Positions 1 through 9,384 of a stretch of 64,000 bases of DNA are shown here, in pieces. Below the pieces are notes generated by a model. It worked only from the letters and a program-made list of their open reading frames with translations, had not been told where the DNA came from and did no database searches. Source of the DNA: DASPWV01 sp046726375 (GTDB taxonomy: Bacteria > Acidobacteriota > Vicinamibacteria > Vicinamibacterales > UBA2999); the NCBI GenBank assembly GCA_046726375.1, contig JBKPAJ010000086.1, forward strand, positions 9,220-73,219, given 5' to 3'. The position numbers were made by a program, and so were the translations under genes. Positions within the stretch are counted from its first letter, which is position 1. Each line of letters starts with the position of its first letter.

Positions 1-203
1 TGCCGGTCCTGGCGGTGCTGGCCACTGGCGTGGCGCATGCAAAGAACGGCTTCAGCCGGATCCGGTTAGCCGCCGCCGCAGTCGCGATCGCGCTGCTTGC
101 CGTCGCTTGGTCTGCGCAGTTTGCAACCTACTGGGCGGCGCTTGCGAAGCTGGCGCCGCCGGGCGGCTGGATGAGTCACATTCCGTACGACGATCTCATG
201 TAG
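1..203 (+). CDS. C-terminal end of a membrane protein (partial, cut by window edge)
   Basis: An open frame enters from the left edge and stops at a TAG at 201-203, giving about 66 residues. It holds one strongly hydrophobic stretch (AAAAVAIALLAVAW) followed by aromatic and Gly/Pro-rich residues and ends in YDDLM. This looks like the last membrane helix and tail of a multi-pass protein. A GTG at position 15 could be a start, but the frame stays open upstream, so a truncated longer protein is more likely. The family cannot be named from this much sequence. Confidence 0.5.
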   Translation, partial: PVLAVLATGVAHAKNGFSRIRLAAAAVAIALLAVAWSAQFATYWAALAKLAPPGGWMSHIPYDDLM

Positions 204-444
204 CGATCTGCGCGTCGCGCGTGCTTCACTTGTCGTTAATCGCTTCCTTTTTTCAATCGCACACGGATCCGGTTGAGTGGCGGCAACTGCTCCGCGATCG
301 TTTGTTCAACTGTTCGGTCTCCGCGTTCAGCTCCTGAACCAGATCCCTTGAAGATCGATTCCACGTTGCCGGCGGGCCGTCCTTCGCTCGACACCGCAAC
401 GCGCAGGAGCGACGCGAGACGGTTGTTCGTTTTGATGGGGAAGT

Positions 445-744
445 TGACGGATCCTGACGGGTACCGCGAGCCTCGAAACCCGCCTTGAGTGGCAGAACAT
501 GAATGGGAATTACCCGGTCAACGATCTTGACGTGGTGCTGACGCCGCCCAGTGGGCCCGTCATCAACACGTGCAACACCGCTCGGACATCCGAGTTGTGC
601 ACAGTCGACAAACCGGTCGCTGGGACGTGGACCGTGACCGTTGTCGGCTTCAACGTCTACGAGTTCGGCACTCCGGGAGGGCACGAGCAGTACACGCTGC
701 GCATCGAGGCCGACGGCAACGTCATCAAGCTGAAGAAAAAGTAA
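445..744 (+). pseudogene. C-terminal fragment of a secreted peptidase-type beta domain
   Basis: The frame is blocked by TGA at 445-447, then reads an Ig-like beta-sandwich: LTGTASLETRLEW, NDLDVVLTPPSG, ELCTVDKPVAGTWTVTVVGF and a basic end, KLKKK. The motif order (TWxN...DLDLxLxxPxG... xAGTWTVxVxG) resembles the pre-peptidase C-terminal or P-type domain that ends secreted subtilisin-like proteases. No peptidase catalytic domain is present upstream; 204-444 contains nothing I can read as a conserved protein. I therefore call it a remnant. A short free-standing protein from the ATG at 499 (81 aa) is possible but less likely. Confidence 0.5.
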
Positions 745-795
745 TGTTTCGAAAGGGAAGGTTCGGTATCCTGCCGCTCTTTCGCGCTTTGTCGT

Positions 796-925
796 GCAGG
801 AACTCGAGGTTGCGGGACCTGGAGAGGAGCGTCAAGTACGTCGAGCAGGCGGCGAGGCTCAATCCGACCTACCCGCTCGCATCCGCGGGACTTGCCCTGT
901 ATCTTTGTGATGTGCTGTTAGAAAT
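796..925 (+). pseudogene. TPR-like remnant
   Basis: One frame reads RLRDLERSVKYVEQAARLNP followed by TYPLASAGLALYLCD. The AARLNPTYPLA spacing is typical of a TPR helix pair, as found in the kinase-TPR proteins of this genome. It has no start codon of its own and runs out of homology before the DinB gene. It is probably debris of a larger TPR protein. The rest of 745-950 shows nothing else recognisable. Confidence 0.3.
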
Positions 926-952
926 TAGAAAGGGATGCGCGAGGAAAACCGT

Positions 953-1414
953 ATGGATGAACGAGCCCTCTTCACGAGATTCTGGGAGAACGAATCGAAC
1001 ACGACGCGCAAGGTCATCGCGCGCATACCGGAAGGCTCGGATTACCGGCCCGATCCGAAGTCCCGCACGGCGAGCGAAATCGCGTGGCAGATTGCGTGCG
1101 AAGAAAAGATGATCATCGACGCGGTCGAAACGGGCAAGGCTGAATGGAACCCTCCACCGGCACCGGCGACAATAAAGGAACTGCTCGCCATCTACGAGAA
1201 GCAAAGTGCCGAGATCGTCGAGCGCTGGAAGGCCCTTCCCACCTCACGCTGGGACGGCGCACTGGAGTTCTTCGGCGGCCAGCGGCCGGCTGCGCCGATG
1301 GCGTGGAGCTTCCTCTTCGACATCGTGCACCATCGCGGGCAGATCTCGACCTACTTGCGCCCGATGGGATCGACCGTTCCGCAGATCTACGGACCGAGCG
1401 GCGACGAGCCGTAA
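953..1414 (+). CDS. DinB-family protein
   Basis: This 153-residue protein belongs to the DinB/YfiT-like four-helix bundle superfamily, whose members bind a metal through three histidines and often act as thiol-dependent transferases or are uncharacterised. The C-terminal HHRGQISTYLRPMG is the typical last-helix signature (HHRxQ). The first helix motif, ASEIAWQIACEEK, lacks the usual first histidine, so metal binding may be weaker. I chose the ATG at 953 because GAGG lies 8 nt upstream; the in-frame ATG at 935 has its AGGG only 1 nt away. It is the first intact gene after two decayed fragments. Substrate unknown. Confidence 0.75.
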   Translation: MDERALFTRFWENESNTTRKVIARIPEGSDYRPDPKSRTASEIAWQIACEEKMIIDAVETGKAEWNPPPAPATIKELLAIYEKQSAEIVERWKALPTSRWDGALEFFGGQRPAAPMAWSFLFDIVHHRGQISTYLRPMGSTVPQIYGPSGDEP

Positions 1415-1559
1415 CCGTCGGTTCCATGTGCTCGCACGGCCATGTGCGGCAGCGCGTTTCACACTGCGCAACGAGGGGCCGCGCGTGTTGTCACGATCAC
1501 ATACTAAACTTGCGGGGGAGCGTCGTCCTTCAGATGACGATTGCTCTCCGCCACCTTTC

Positions 1560-2534
1560 GTGAATGAGCCATTCGACGCCGTCCTAATCATCTCGTTTGG
1601 CGGCCCACAGGGCCTCGCTGACATTCGGCCCTTTCTCGCCAACGTGCTTCGCGGGCGGCCCACTTCACCGGCCCGCTTCGAAGAAGTCGCGCGTCACTAC
1701 GAGATGTTTGGCGGCGTGTCGCCGCTCAACGAATACACGAGGAAGCAGGCCGACGGGCTGCGCACGCGGCTTGCTGCGGCAGGGACACCGCTGCCGGTGT
1801 ATGTCGGCATGCGCAATTGGCACCCGTATCTCAAAGACACGCTGGCGGAGATGTCGCGTGCCGGTGTGCGCCGCGCGCTCGGGTTCATTGCCGCCGCGCA
1901 CGGCAGCTATTCGAGCTGCCAACAGTACAAAGAAAACGTGCGCGAGGCGAGACGCACAGTGATCGAGAGCGGCGCGCACGACGTTGAAGTGACGTACGCG
2001 CACGGATGGCACACGCACGACAAGTTCATCGAAGCCAACGTCCAGCACGTGCGCGAGGCGCTCGCCGGGCTTCCGGGTGATGCGGCGGCGCGCGCACGCA
2101 TCATTTTCACCGCGCACAGCATCCCTGAGCAGATGGCGGCGGCATCGCGTTATCGCGAGCAGCTGCGCGAAACGTCAACGCAAGTCGCGTCCCGCCTCGG
2201 GCGGACCGACTGGGCGCTCGTATATCAAAGCCGCAGCGGGCGGCGACAGGATCCCTGGCTCGAGCCGGATATCTGCGAGTACCTGCGCGCGTCTCACGCC
2301 GCAGGACTCGAGGCCGCTGTTCTGAGTCCGATCGGCTTTCTTTGCGATCACATCGAAGTCTTGTACGACCTCGACACGGAAGCCGCGGCGGTCGCGCGCG
2401 AGTTGGGCCTGACCTTCGCCCTGGCCGAAGCCGTCAACGACGACCCGCTCTTCCTCGACATGATGGCGGATGTTGTCCTGACGACGGTGCGCCGCTACAT
2501 CTCCGGTCGGCCGTTACCAGTAGGCGCTCTCTAA
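1560..2534 (+). CDS. hemH: Ferrochelatase
   Basis: This 324-residue protein inserts Fe2+ into a porphyrin in the last steps of heme synthesis. Family signatures run in order: LIISFGGPQG at the N terminus, FGGVSPLNEYTRKQ, VGMRNWHPYL, the catalytic-His segment TAHSIPEQM, and SPIGFLCDHIEVLYDLD carrying the conserved Glu and acidic residues. Length matches bacterial enzymes (310-350 aa). The GTG at 1560 is the only start close to the conserved N terminus; it has no obvious Shine-Dalgarno site. The sequence alone does not show whether the substrate is protoporphyrin IX or coproporphyrin III, and no other heme gene is nearby. The oxidase encoded at 12-14 kb would use the product. Confidence 0.9.
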   Translation: MNEPFDAVLIISFGGPQGLADIRPFLANVLRGRPTSPARFEEVARHYEMFGGVSPLNEYTRKQADGLRTRLAAAGTPLPVYVGMRNWHPYLKDTLAEMSRAGVRRALGFIAAAHGSYSSCQQYKENVREARRTVIESGAHDVEVTYAHGWHTHDKFIEANVQHVREALAGLPGDAAARARIIFTAHSIPEQMAAASRYREQLRETSTQVASRLGRTDWALVYQSRSGRRQDPWLEPDICEYLRASHAAGLEAAVLSPIGFLCDHIEVLYDLDTEAAAVARELGLTFALAEAVNDDPLFLDMMADVVLTTVRRYISGRPLPVGAL

Positions 2535-2563
2535 CCCCGGCACGGTCTTGAGACTTCGCGTTC

Positions 2564-2569
2564 TACAAT
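2564..2569 (+). promoter_or_regulatory. -10-like hexamer before the hybrid kinase
   Basis: TACAAT lies 9 nt before the GTG start at 2579, with no Shine-Dalgarno site between. The predicted transcript would carry a leader of only about 2-3 nt. No convincing -35 element at 17 nt. Confidence 0.45.
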
Positions 2570-2578
2570 TGCAGCCCC

Positions 2579-4663
2579 GTGATTGAACGCGCTGGCCCAG
2601 CCGTTCCGGTCCCGAGCTCCTGGGCCGCGGCCGGCCGCGTCCGCGACCTGTCGCTCAACCTGCTCATGGCCGCCGCCTATTGGGCGACCGCGGAGCTCAC
2701 ACTCCTTCCTTCAACGGCTGGCCGCGTTTCGCCGATGTGGCCGGCCGCTGGTGTCGCGGTTGCGGCGGTGCTGCTTCGCGGCGGCCGGCTGCTGCCGGGA
2801 ATCGCGCTCGGATCGTTCGTGATCAACGTCACGCGTCTTCCGCTCTGGGCTGCGGTGGTGATCGCGACGGGCACCGTGCTCGAGACCGCTGTCGATGCGA
2901 GACTGCTGCGGCGTCTCGATTTCGACGCGCGCCTTCAGCGCGTGCGCGATGTGTTGATCCTGGGACTGATCGTCGCGCCCGCCGGTTCGTTTGTCTCAGC
3001 TGTCTTTGGATCGACCGCCACACTGCTGTCGGGTGCCTTTCCCCCGGGTGATCTCGCCTATTACCTCGTCATCTGGTGGATGCGCAACTGCCTGGGGGTA
3101 CAGATCGTCGTCTCGTTGGTGATGACGTGGGCCCGCTCCCGTCCCACTCGTTGGAACTGGCAACGCAGAATCGAAGCCCTGGCCGTGATTGTGGGTTTCC
3201 TCTTCTTGGTCCGAATCATGTTCGGCCTCTGGGCGGTTTTTCCCGGCTCGAACGTGCCGATGGCGTTTCTCTTTTTTCCACTGGTCGGCTATGCCGGTTT
3301 GCGTTTTGGTCCAGCGGGTGCGGCCACGCTGGTGGCGCTGGTGGCGGCGTTCGCGCTGCCGATCGCGGCGCGTGGCCTTGGGCCGTTCGGGGCGTTTCCC
3401 TTGACCTTCACGCAGATGCTGCTGCACACATTTCTTCTGCTCGCATCGTTGAGCGGGCAGACGCTCGCCGCCGTCATGGCGGAGCGCGAAGACGCGATGC
3501 AGCGACGCATCGCGCTCGAAGAACAGTTACGACACTCGCAAAAGATGGAAGCGATCGGGCGGTTGGCGGGCGGCATCGCGCACGACTTCAACAACCTGCT
3601 GACCGCGATCATCGGCTACAGCGAAATCGTGATGATGGGATTCGATCCGAAGGATCCCGGCCGCGCTGACGCGGAAGAGATCAAGCGCGCCGCCGAGCGC
3701 GCCGCTGAATTGACCCGGCAGATGCTCGCCTTCAGCCGGCGGCAGATCCTTCAGCTCAAGGTGATCGATCTCAACGTCGTGCTCCACAAGGTCGAGCCGA
3801 TGCTGCGTCGCGTGATCGGCGAAGACATCGTCATGACGATCTCGCCCAAGGCGACCCATCCATCCGTACGGGTCGATCCTGGTCAAATCGAGCAGGTCAT
3901 CATGAACCTGGTGGTCAACGCGCGCGATGCCATGCCGAAGGGCGGCCGCCTCGCGGTTGAAACGAGCGACGCGACGCTCGACGCGTCGGCGCTGCCGCCG
4001 TCATCGCGTCCAGGTGAGTACGTCATGCTCGCCGTGTCCGACACGGGCGTCGGCATGGCAGCCGATGTGCGTGCCCGGATCTTCGAGCCGTACTTCACCA
4101 CGAAAGAAGTCGGCAAAGGCACAGGTCTCGGCCTGTCGACGGCCTATGGCATCGTCCAGCAGAGCGAGGGGTACATCCACGTCTACACTGAACCGGGCCA
4201 GGGGACGACCTTTCGGATCTATCTGCCGCGATCGCAAGCGGACACGGCATCGGAGGCGCTCGAGGCCGCCGACGGCATGCCGCGAGGGACCGAACATATT
4301 CTGCTCGTCGAAGACGATCCGTCGGTGCGCCGCGCGACGCGCGAGACGCTCATCAGGCTAGGCTATAGCGTGACCGAAGCGGCCTCCGGCCGCGCCGGCA
4401 TCGCGCTCGGCAGCGACGACACGCGGCATTTCGATCTCGCATTTTGTGACGTCATTCTTGGCGATATGAGCGGTCCTACGGTGTATGAAGCGTTGCGCGC
4501 GCTGCGGCCTTCGGTGCGCGTGCTCTATATGTCAGGGTATGCGGACGAAGCGATTGTGCGCACCGGCGTGCTCGACGAAGGACATCCGTTCCTGCAGAAG
4601 CCGTTTACACCGCTCGAGCTCGCGCGCATGATTCGCAAGGTGCTGGACGACGATCGGGAGTGA
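2579..4663 (+). CDS. MASE1 hybrid histidine kinase with receiver domain
   Basis: This 694-residue membrane-bound sensor kinase begins with about 300 residues of MASE1-like multi-pass membrane sensor (eight or so hydrophobic segments, with the conserved SPMWPAAGVAVAAVL motif). A short coil and a HisKA domain follow, with phospho-acceptor His near residue 335 (GGIAHDFNNLLTAIIGYSE). The HATPase domain shows the N-box NARDAMPKGG and G-boxes DTGVGMA and GKGTGLGLSTA. A C-terminal receiver carries Asp near 624 (FCDVILGD) and Lys in LQKPF. The HDFNNLL form of the H-box and the C-terminal receiver are typical of soil-bacterial hybrid kinases. It is 4 nt upstream of a Ser/Thr kinase gene, so the two phosphosignalling enzymes are probably co-transcribed. 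Ligand unknown. Confidence 0.9.
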   Translation: MIERAGPAVPVPSSWAAAGRVRDLSLNLLMAAAYWATAELTLLPSTAGRVSPMWPAAGVAVAAVLLRGGRLLPGIALGSFVINVTRLPLWAAVVIATGTVLETAVDARLLRRLDFDARLQRVRDVLILGLIVAPAGSFVSAVFGSTATLLSGAFPPGDLAYYLVIWWMRNCLGVQIVVSLVMTWARSRPTRWNWQRRIEALAVIVGFLFLVRIMFGLWAVFPGSNVPMAFLFFPLVGYAGLRFGPAGAATLVALVAAFALPIAARGLGPFGAFPLTFTQMLLHTFLLLASLSGQTLAAVMAEREDAMQRRIALEEQLRHSQKMEAIGRLAGGIAHDFNNLLTAIIGYSEIVMMGFDPKDPGRADAEEIKRAAERAAELTRQMLAFSRRQILQLKVIDLNVVLHKVEPMLRRVIGEDIVMTISPKATHPSVRVDPGQIEQVIMNLVVNARDAMPKGGRLAVETSDATLDASALPPSSRPGEYVMLAVSDTGVGMAADVRARIFEPYFTTKEVGKGTGLGLSTAYGIVQQSEGYIHVYTEPGQGTTFRIYLPRSQADTASEALEAADGMPRGTEHILLVEDDPSVRRATRETLIRLGYSVTEAASGRAGIALGSDDTRHFDLAFCDVILGDMSGPTVYEALRALRPSVRVLYMSGYADEAIVRTGVLDEGHPFLQKPFTPLELARMIRKVLDDDRE

Positions 4664-4667
4664 TTCG

Positions 4668-7508
4668 ATGGTTGGTCAGACAATCTCTCACTACCGCGTA
4701 GTTTCGCAGCTCGGGAGCGGGGGTATGGGTGTGGTGTACGAAGCCGAGGATACCAGGCTCGGCCGTCATGTCGCGCTGAAGCTGCTCTCGCCCGAAGCGG
4801 GTTGCGATCCGCAGGCGATGGATCGCTTCCTGCGCGAGGCGCGCATCATCTCCTCGCTTACCCATCCGCACATCTGCACGCTGCACGACATCGGCGAACA
4901 CAATGGGCGGCAGTTCATGGTGATGGAGCTGCTCGAAGGCGAGTCGCTGCGGCAGCGCATCGCGCGCGGCGCCATTGCGCTGGAGGAACTGCTCGACCTC
5001 GCGGCGCAAATCGCCGATGCGCTCGACGCGGCGCACAGCCACAACGTGATCCACCGCGATGTCAAGCCGGCGAACCTGTTCATCACCCGGCGCGGCATGG
5101 CGAAGGTGCTCGATTTCGGGGTCGCCAAGCTGTCGGAAGGGGAACGCGGCGAGACCGCAGGCCTCGACCTGACGCGCGCGTCACACGAAGTCACCACCTC
5201 CGGTTCCGCGATTGGTACTGTCGCGTACATGTCGCCAGAGCAGGCCCGCGGCCAGGAGCTCGACGCGCGGAGCGATCTCTTCTCGTTTGGCGTCGTGCTC
5301 TACGAAATCGCAACCGGGAAGTCGCCGTTTGCCGGCCCGACGCCGGCCGTGATCTTCGAGGGCATTCTCACCAAAACTCCGCCCGCACCCTCGGAGCTGA
5401 ACGCGGCGATCCCGCCAGAGTTCGATCGCATCGTCTGCAAGGCGCTCGAGAAGAATCGCGAGACGCGCTACCAGAGCGCCGCGGAGATGCGCGCCGATCT
5501 GAAGCGGCTCAAGCGCGAGACCGAAACGGGCCGTACGGCGATGCCGGCGGAGCAGCTGCGAGCCATAACCGGCGCGAAGCCGGCGGCCGTGCGAGCGCCG
5601 AGACCGCGACGCGCGTTATCGATCGCCGCGCTGGTCGTGACGATCGGCGCGATTGCCGGCTTTGTGTTCTGGCGCTCGCAGCAAGCACCGGCGCTTACCG
5701 CGCGCGACACGGTGGTGCTCGCCGACTTCACGAATCGCACGGGCGACGGCATGTTCGATGGCACGTTGAGCGAGGCGCTCGCGGTGCAGCTGCGGCAATC
5801 GCCGTATCTGAACCTGCTGCCGGAGCAACAGGTCTCAGCCACGTTGCGATTGATGGGCCGCGACCCGATGACTGCGGTTACCGCCGATGTCGCCCGCGAG
5901 GTGTGTCAACGCACCGCCGCGCGCGCGACACTGGGTGGCACAATCGCGAGCCTTGGCTCCAGCTACGTTCTCACCCTCCGCGCGCTCGACTGTGTGAATG
6001 GAACGACGCTGGCAGAAGAGCAGGTGCAGGCCGACAGTAAGGAGAAAGTGCTGGGCGCGCTCGGCACGGCAGCCTCGCAGTTCCGTGAGAAGCTCGGCGA
6101 ATCGCTCAATATGGTGCAGCGATACGACACGCGTGTCGAAGAAGCCACGACACCGTCGCTCGAGGCCCTGAAGGCGTACACCCAGGGAATGATCACGCGT
6201 CGTTCGCAGGGCGATTTCGATTCCTTGCCGTTCTTTCGCCGCGCGATTGCGCTCGATCCGAATTTTGCGCTGGCACACGCGCGGCTCGGGACCGTGCTCT
6301 CGAACCTCGGCGATCGCGCAGAGGCGGAGAAAGCCGCGACCCGCGCCTACGAGCTGCGCGAAAAAGTCAGCGAGCGGGAGCGCCTGTACATCGAGGCGCG
6401 TTATTACACGACCGTTGCGCGCGATCAAACCAAGGCCATCGAAGCGTATCGGCTGCTGATCGCCACTTACCCCGACGACTATGCTGCTCACACGAATGTC
6501 GGCACCCTGTATCGAAATCGCGGCATGCACAAAGAAGCCATTGCCAGCCTCGAGCAGGCGGTTCGCCTCGCACCCGAGCAGCCGCTCACGCGCACGAACC
6601 TGGCGGGCGCGTATATCGACGAAGGCCGGGTCGATGACGCCCGCAAGCAGTACGAAGAGGTCCTCAAGCTGCAGGATTCCATCAGCGCGCGCAACGGCCT
6701 GCTGGTGATCGCGACATACCTGAAGGATCGCGCACTGGCCGACGCGCAAATCCAGGCTGTGCGTGGACGGCGCGACGAAGTCGACATGCTGCTGCAGCGC
6801 TCGTTGGTAGCCCTGTATCGTGGCAGGCCCGCGGAAGCCGCGAAGCTCTCGGAAGACAGGCTCAGCCGCCTGCAAGCGCTCAATCGTCTCGAGTTCGCCG
6901 GCGAGTCGTTGCTCGTCGAGGCGGTGAACCTGGCGATCCTCGGCCGCAAAGATCTCGCCGCCGCCGAACTGGCGCGCGTTCGCGAGCACAAGCTGTTTCA
7001 GGAAGGCGACACTGACGAGCGCGTCGCGCTCGGCGGGCTGCTTGGCGACAAGCGCCTGGCGGAGAGCAATCTCGATGCGGCGATCGCGCACATCCGCAGG
7101 GTGTCGCCCCCCGAAGACGGCGACAAAGCCGAACGCGCCATACGTGCGCTGGCCGCGCTCGCGGCCGGCAGGAATCAGGACGCGTACGATCTCGCAAGCG
7201 CGGTTGGGATGGACGATCCTGCCCATCGCAACGCGATCCTGGTGGCAGGAACGGCGGCGTTCAAGTTGGGCCGTTGGGCCGACGCGGTTCGCAACTTTGA
7301 AGCGTTACGTGGATTCGGCATCAAGCTCGGGCTGTCCGCCGTGCCCGGGTTCGTCCAGGTGATGCTCGCGCGCTCGTACGCCGCAAGCGGCCGCACGGCG
7401 AACGCGCGCAAGGCCTACGAGGCGGCCTTCGATCTCTGGCTGGATGCCGAACCGGACACGCCGTTGTTTGTTGAAGCCAAGAGGGAATATGCAGCGCTCG
7501 GATCGTAA
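4668..7508 (+). CDS. Hanks-type Ser/Thr protein kinase with TolB/FlgO-like and TPR regions
   Basis: The 946-residue protein has a cytoplasmic kinase domain over residues 10-280: Gly-loop GSGGMGVVYEAED, Lys38 (VALKLL), catalytic HRDVKPANL (Asp near 131), DFGVAKL and the activation-segment end GTVAYMSPEQARG. A basic juxtamembrane stretch leads to one membrane helix at about 316-335. The outer part starts with a TolB/FlgO-like fold (VVLADFTNRTGDGMFDGTL) and continues with TPR repeats to the C terminus (NFALAHARLGTVLSNLGDRAEAE and later copies). All catalytic residues are present, so it should be active. The gene starts 5 nt after the hybrid kinase and overlaps the next gene by 20 nt. This architecture is abundant in Acidobacteriota; targets are unknown. 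Confidence 0.92.
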   Translation: MVGQTISHYRVVSQLGSGGMGVVYEAEDTRLGRHVALKLLSPEAGCDPQAMDRFLREARIISSLTHPHICTLHDIGEHNGRQFMVMELLEGESLRQRIARGAIALEELLDLAAQIADALDAAHSHNVIHRDVKPANLFITRRGMAKVLDFGVAKLSEGERGETAGLDLTRASHEVTTSGSAIGTVAYMSPEQARGQELDARSDLFSFGVVLYEIATGKSPFAGPTPAVIFEGILTKTPPAPSELNAAIPPEFDRIVCKALEKNRETRYQSAAEMRADLKRLKRETETGRTAMPAEQLRAITGAKPAAVRAPRPRRALSIAALVVTIGAIAGFVFWRSQQAPALTARDTVVLADFTNRTGDGMFDGTLSEALAVQLRQSPYLNLLPEQQVSATLRLMGRDPMTAVTADVAREVCQRTAARATLGGTIASLGSSYVLTLRALDCVNGTTLAEEQVQADSKEKVLGALGTAASQFREKLGESLNMVQRYDTRVEEATTPSLEALKAYTQGMITRRSQGDFDSLPFFRRAIALDPNFALAHARLGTVLSNLGDRAEAEKAATRAYELREKVSERERLYIEARYYTTVARDQTKAIEAYRLLIATYPDDYAAHTNVGTLYRNRGMHKEAIASLEQAVRLAPEQPLTRTNLAGAYIDEGRVDDARKQYEEVLKLQDSISARNGLLVIATYLKDRALADAQIQAVRGRRDEVDMLLQRSLVALYRGRPAEAAKLSEDRLSRLQALNRLEFAGESLLVEAVNLAILGRKDLAAAELARVREHKLFQEGDTDERVALGGLLGDKRLAESNLDAAIAHIRRVSPPEDGDKAERAIRALAALAAGRNQDAYDLASAVGMDDPAHRNAILVAGTAAFKLGRWADAVRNFEALRGFGIKLGLSAVPGFVQVMLARSYAASGRTANARKAYEAAFDLWLDAEPDTPLFVEAKREYAALGS

Positions 7509-9384
7509 GATCGCGGCACTCGCGTGCGCGGCGATCGTAATCGCGGCACACGCCGCGGCGCAGGAACCGGTCTCCTACCAGCTCACGTTTCCGGCACCCG
7601 AACATCATTGGCTGCAGGTCGAAGCGACGTTCGCGTCGCTGCCACCCGGGTCACTGCAGCTTCGTATGAGCCGCTCGTCGCCCGGTCGCTACGCCCTGCA
7701 TGAGTTTGGCAAAAACATCATCGACGTGCGCATGACAGACGGCAAAGGGAAGACGCTGACCGCGACACGTCCGAATCTCCACGGCTGGGATGTCGCCGGT
7801 CACGACGGAACCGTGGTGGTGACCTACCGGATCTACGGCGACCGTGTGGACGGTACATATCTCGCCGTTGACGCGACGCACGCACACATGAACATCCCGG
7901 CAACGCTGATGTGGGCGCGTGGTCTGGAGATGCGTCCCGCACGCGTCACATTTGTGCCGCCCACGGGTCGTCAGTGGCGCGTGGCGACGCAGTTGTACCC
8001 GACACCCGATCCCAACACGTTCACCGCGCCGAACATGCACTATCTTATGGACAGTCCTACAGAGTTCAGCGCGCACACGCTCCGCACATTCACGGTGCCG
8101 GACGGGACCAATGGCGGGGGTCCCACATTCCGCATTGCACTGCACCACGACGGCAGCGACGCCGACGCCGATGCGTTCGCGCGCGACACTGAAAAGATCG
8201 TTCGTCAGACCAAAGCGGTGTTCGGCGAGTTTCCACGCTACGAGAACAACACCTACACCTTCCTCGCCGACTATCTGCCATGGGCGAGCGGCGACGGTAT
8301 GGAGCATCGCAACAGCACGGTGCTCTCTTCGACCGGCGCGCTCCGCGATCCTGGGCGCCGCAGCGGGTTGCTCGGCACCGTCGCGCACGAGTACTTTCAC
8401 TCGTGGAACATGGAGCGGATTCGATCGCAGGCGATCGAGCCGTTCAATTTCGAGGACGCGAACGTCTCCGATGAACTGTGGCTCGGTGAGGGCTTCACGA
8501 GCTACTACGACGACTTGATCCTCTGCCGCAGCGGGCTGTCGTCGCTCGATCAGGTGCTCGCCAGCTTTGCCGGCAACATCACCGCGGTCATGACGAGTCC
8601 GGCGCGTCAGGTTCGCAGCGCCGAGGAGATGAGCCGGTTGGCGCCGTTGACCGACGCCGCCGTCTCGATCGATCGCACGTATTGGCCGAACACGTTCATT
8701 TCCTATTACACATGGGGCGCGGCTCTTGGCATTGGCCTCGACCTCACGCTGCGCGATCGGTCGAACGGCGCCCTGTCGTTGGACGACTTCATGCGCGCCC
8801 TGTGGGCCGACTTCGGCCGTCCTGGACAGAAAGAACCGGGCATCGTAGCCACGCCGTACAGCATGCAGGACCTGAAGAACACGCTGGCCAAGGTCTCGGG
8901 CGATCGCGGCTTTGCCGACGATTTCTTCGCGCGCTTCATTCAAGGCCACGAGGTCGTGGATTACCCGCGGCTGCTCGCGCGCGCAGGGTTGAGCGCGCGC
9001 AAACGTGCGGGCGGCCGCGCGTGGTTTGCCGGCAGCGAGATGCTCAACTTCTCCAGCGCCGGCGCACACGTGGCCGCCCTCGCCACTCTCGAGTCGCCCC
9101 TCTATAAAGCCGGTGTCGATGAGGACGATTTGATCGTGTCGCTGGACGGCACGCCGCTCGCGTCGCAGGAGGCGCTGGACGGCGTGCTGCGACGGCACAA
9201 ACCCGGCGACAGCGTTGCCATGCGTGTCGTCCGCCGCGGCGGTGAAATCGTGAACAGCACGATCACGTTCGAAGAAAATCCGCAGCTCGAGATCGTCCCG
9301 ATCGAGAAGTCCGGCGGAACACTGTCGCCGGAGCAAAAGCAGTTTCGCGACGGCTGGCTGGGCTCAAAAGTGGGGGCACGATGA
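7489..9384 (+). CDS. M61-family metallopeptidase with PDZ domain
   Basis: A 631-residue secreted peptidase of the glycyl-aminopeptidase (M61) family. A signal peptide (ALACAAIVIAAHAAAQ) is followed by the M61 N-terminal beta domain (YQLTFPAPEHHWLQVEATF). The zinc motif HEYFHSWN lies near residue 300, with the downstream Glu in WLGEGFTSYYDD. A PDZ domain covers the last ~110 residues (PLYKAGVDEDDLIVSLDG). The start ATG at 7489 has AGAGGG just upstream and lies inside the 3' end of the kinase gene; an upstream in-frame start at 7444 would give a non-secretory extension. It overlaps the next gene by 4 nt. A second M61 gene at 14205 shares the same order of domains. Confidence 0.88.
   Translation: MQRSDRKIAALACAAIVIAAHAAAQEPVSYQLTFPAPEHHWLQVEATFASLPPGSLQLRMSRSSPGRYALHEFGKNIIDVRMTDGKGKTLTATRPNLHGWDVAGHDGTVVVTYRIYGDRVDGTYLAVDATHAHMNIPATLMWARGLEMRPARVTFVPPTGRQWRVATQLYPTPDPNTFTAPNMHYLMDSPTEFSAHTLRTFTVPDGTNGGGPTFRIALHHDGSDADADAFARDTEKIVRQTKAVFGEFPRYENNTYTFLADYLPWASGDGMEHRNSTVLSSTGALRDPGRRSGLLGTVAHEYFHSWNMERIRSQAIEPFNFEDANVSDELWLGEGFTSYYDDLILCRSGLSSLDQVLASFAGNITAVMTSPARQVRSAEEMSRLAPLTDAAVSIDRTYWPNTFISYYTWGAALGIGLDLTLRDRSNGALSLDDFMRALWADFGRPGQKEPGIVATPYSMQDLKNTLAKVSGDRGFADDFFARFIQGHEVVDYPRLLARAGLSARKRAGGRAWFAGSEMLNFSSAGAHVAALATLESPLYKAGVDEDDLIVSLDGTPLASQEALDGVLRRHKPGDSVAMRVVRRGGEIVNSTITFEENPQLEIVPIEKSGGTLSPEQKQFRDGWLGSKVGAR

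Noticed and set aside
935..952. Earlier ATG (935) as start of the first DinB gene
   Set aside because: The AGGG is only 1 nt from it, while the ATG at 953 has GAGG at proper distance and begins at the family N terminus.
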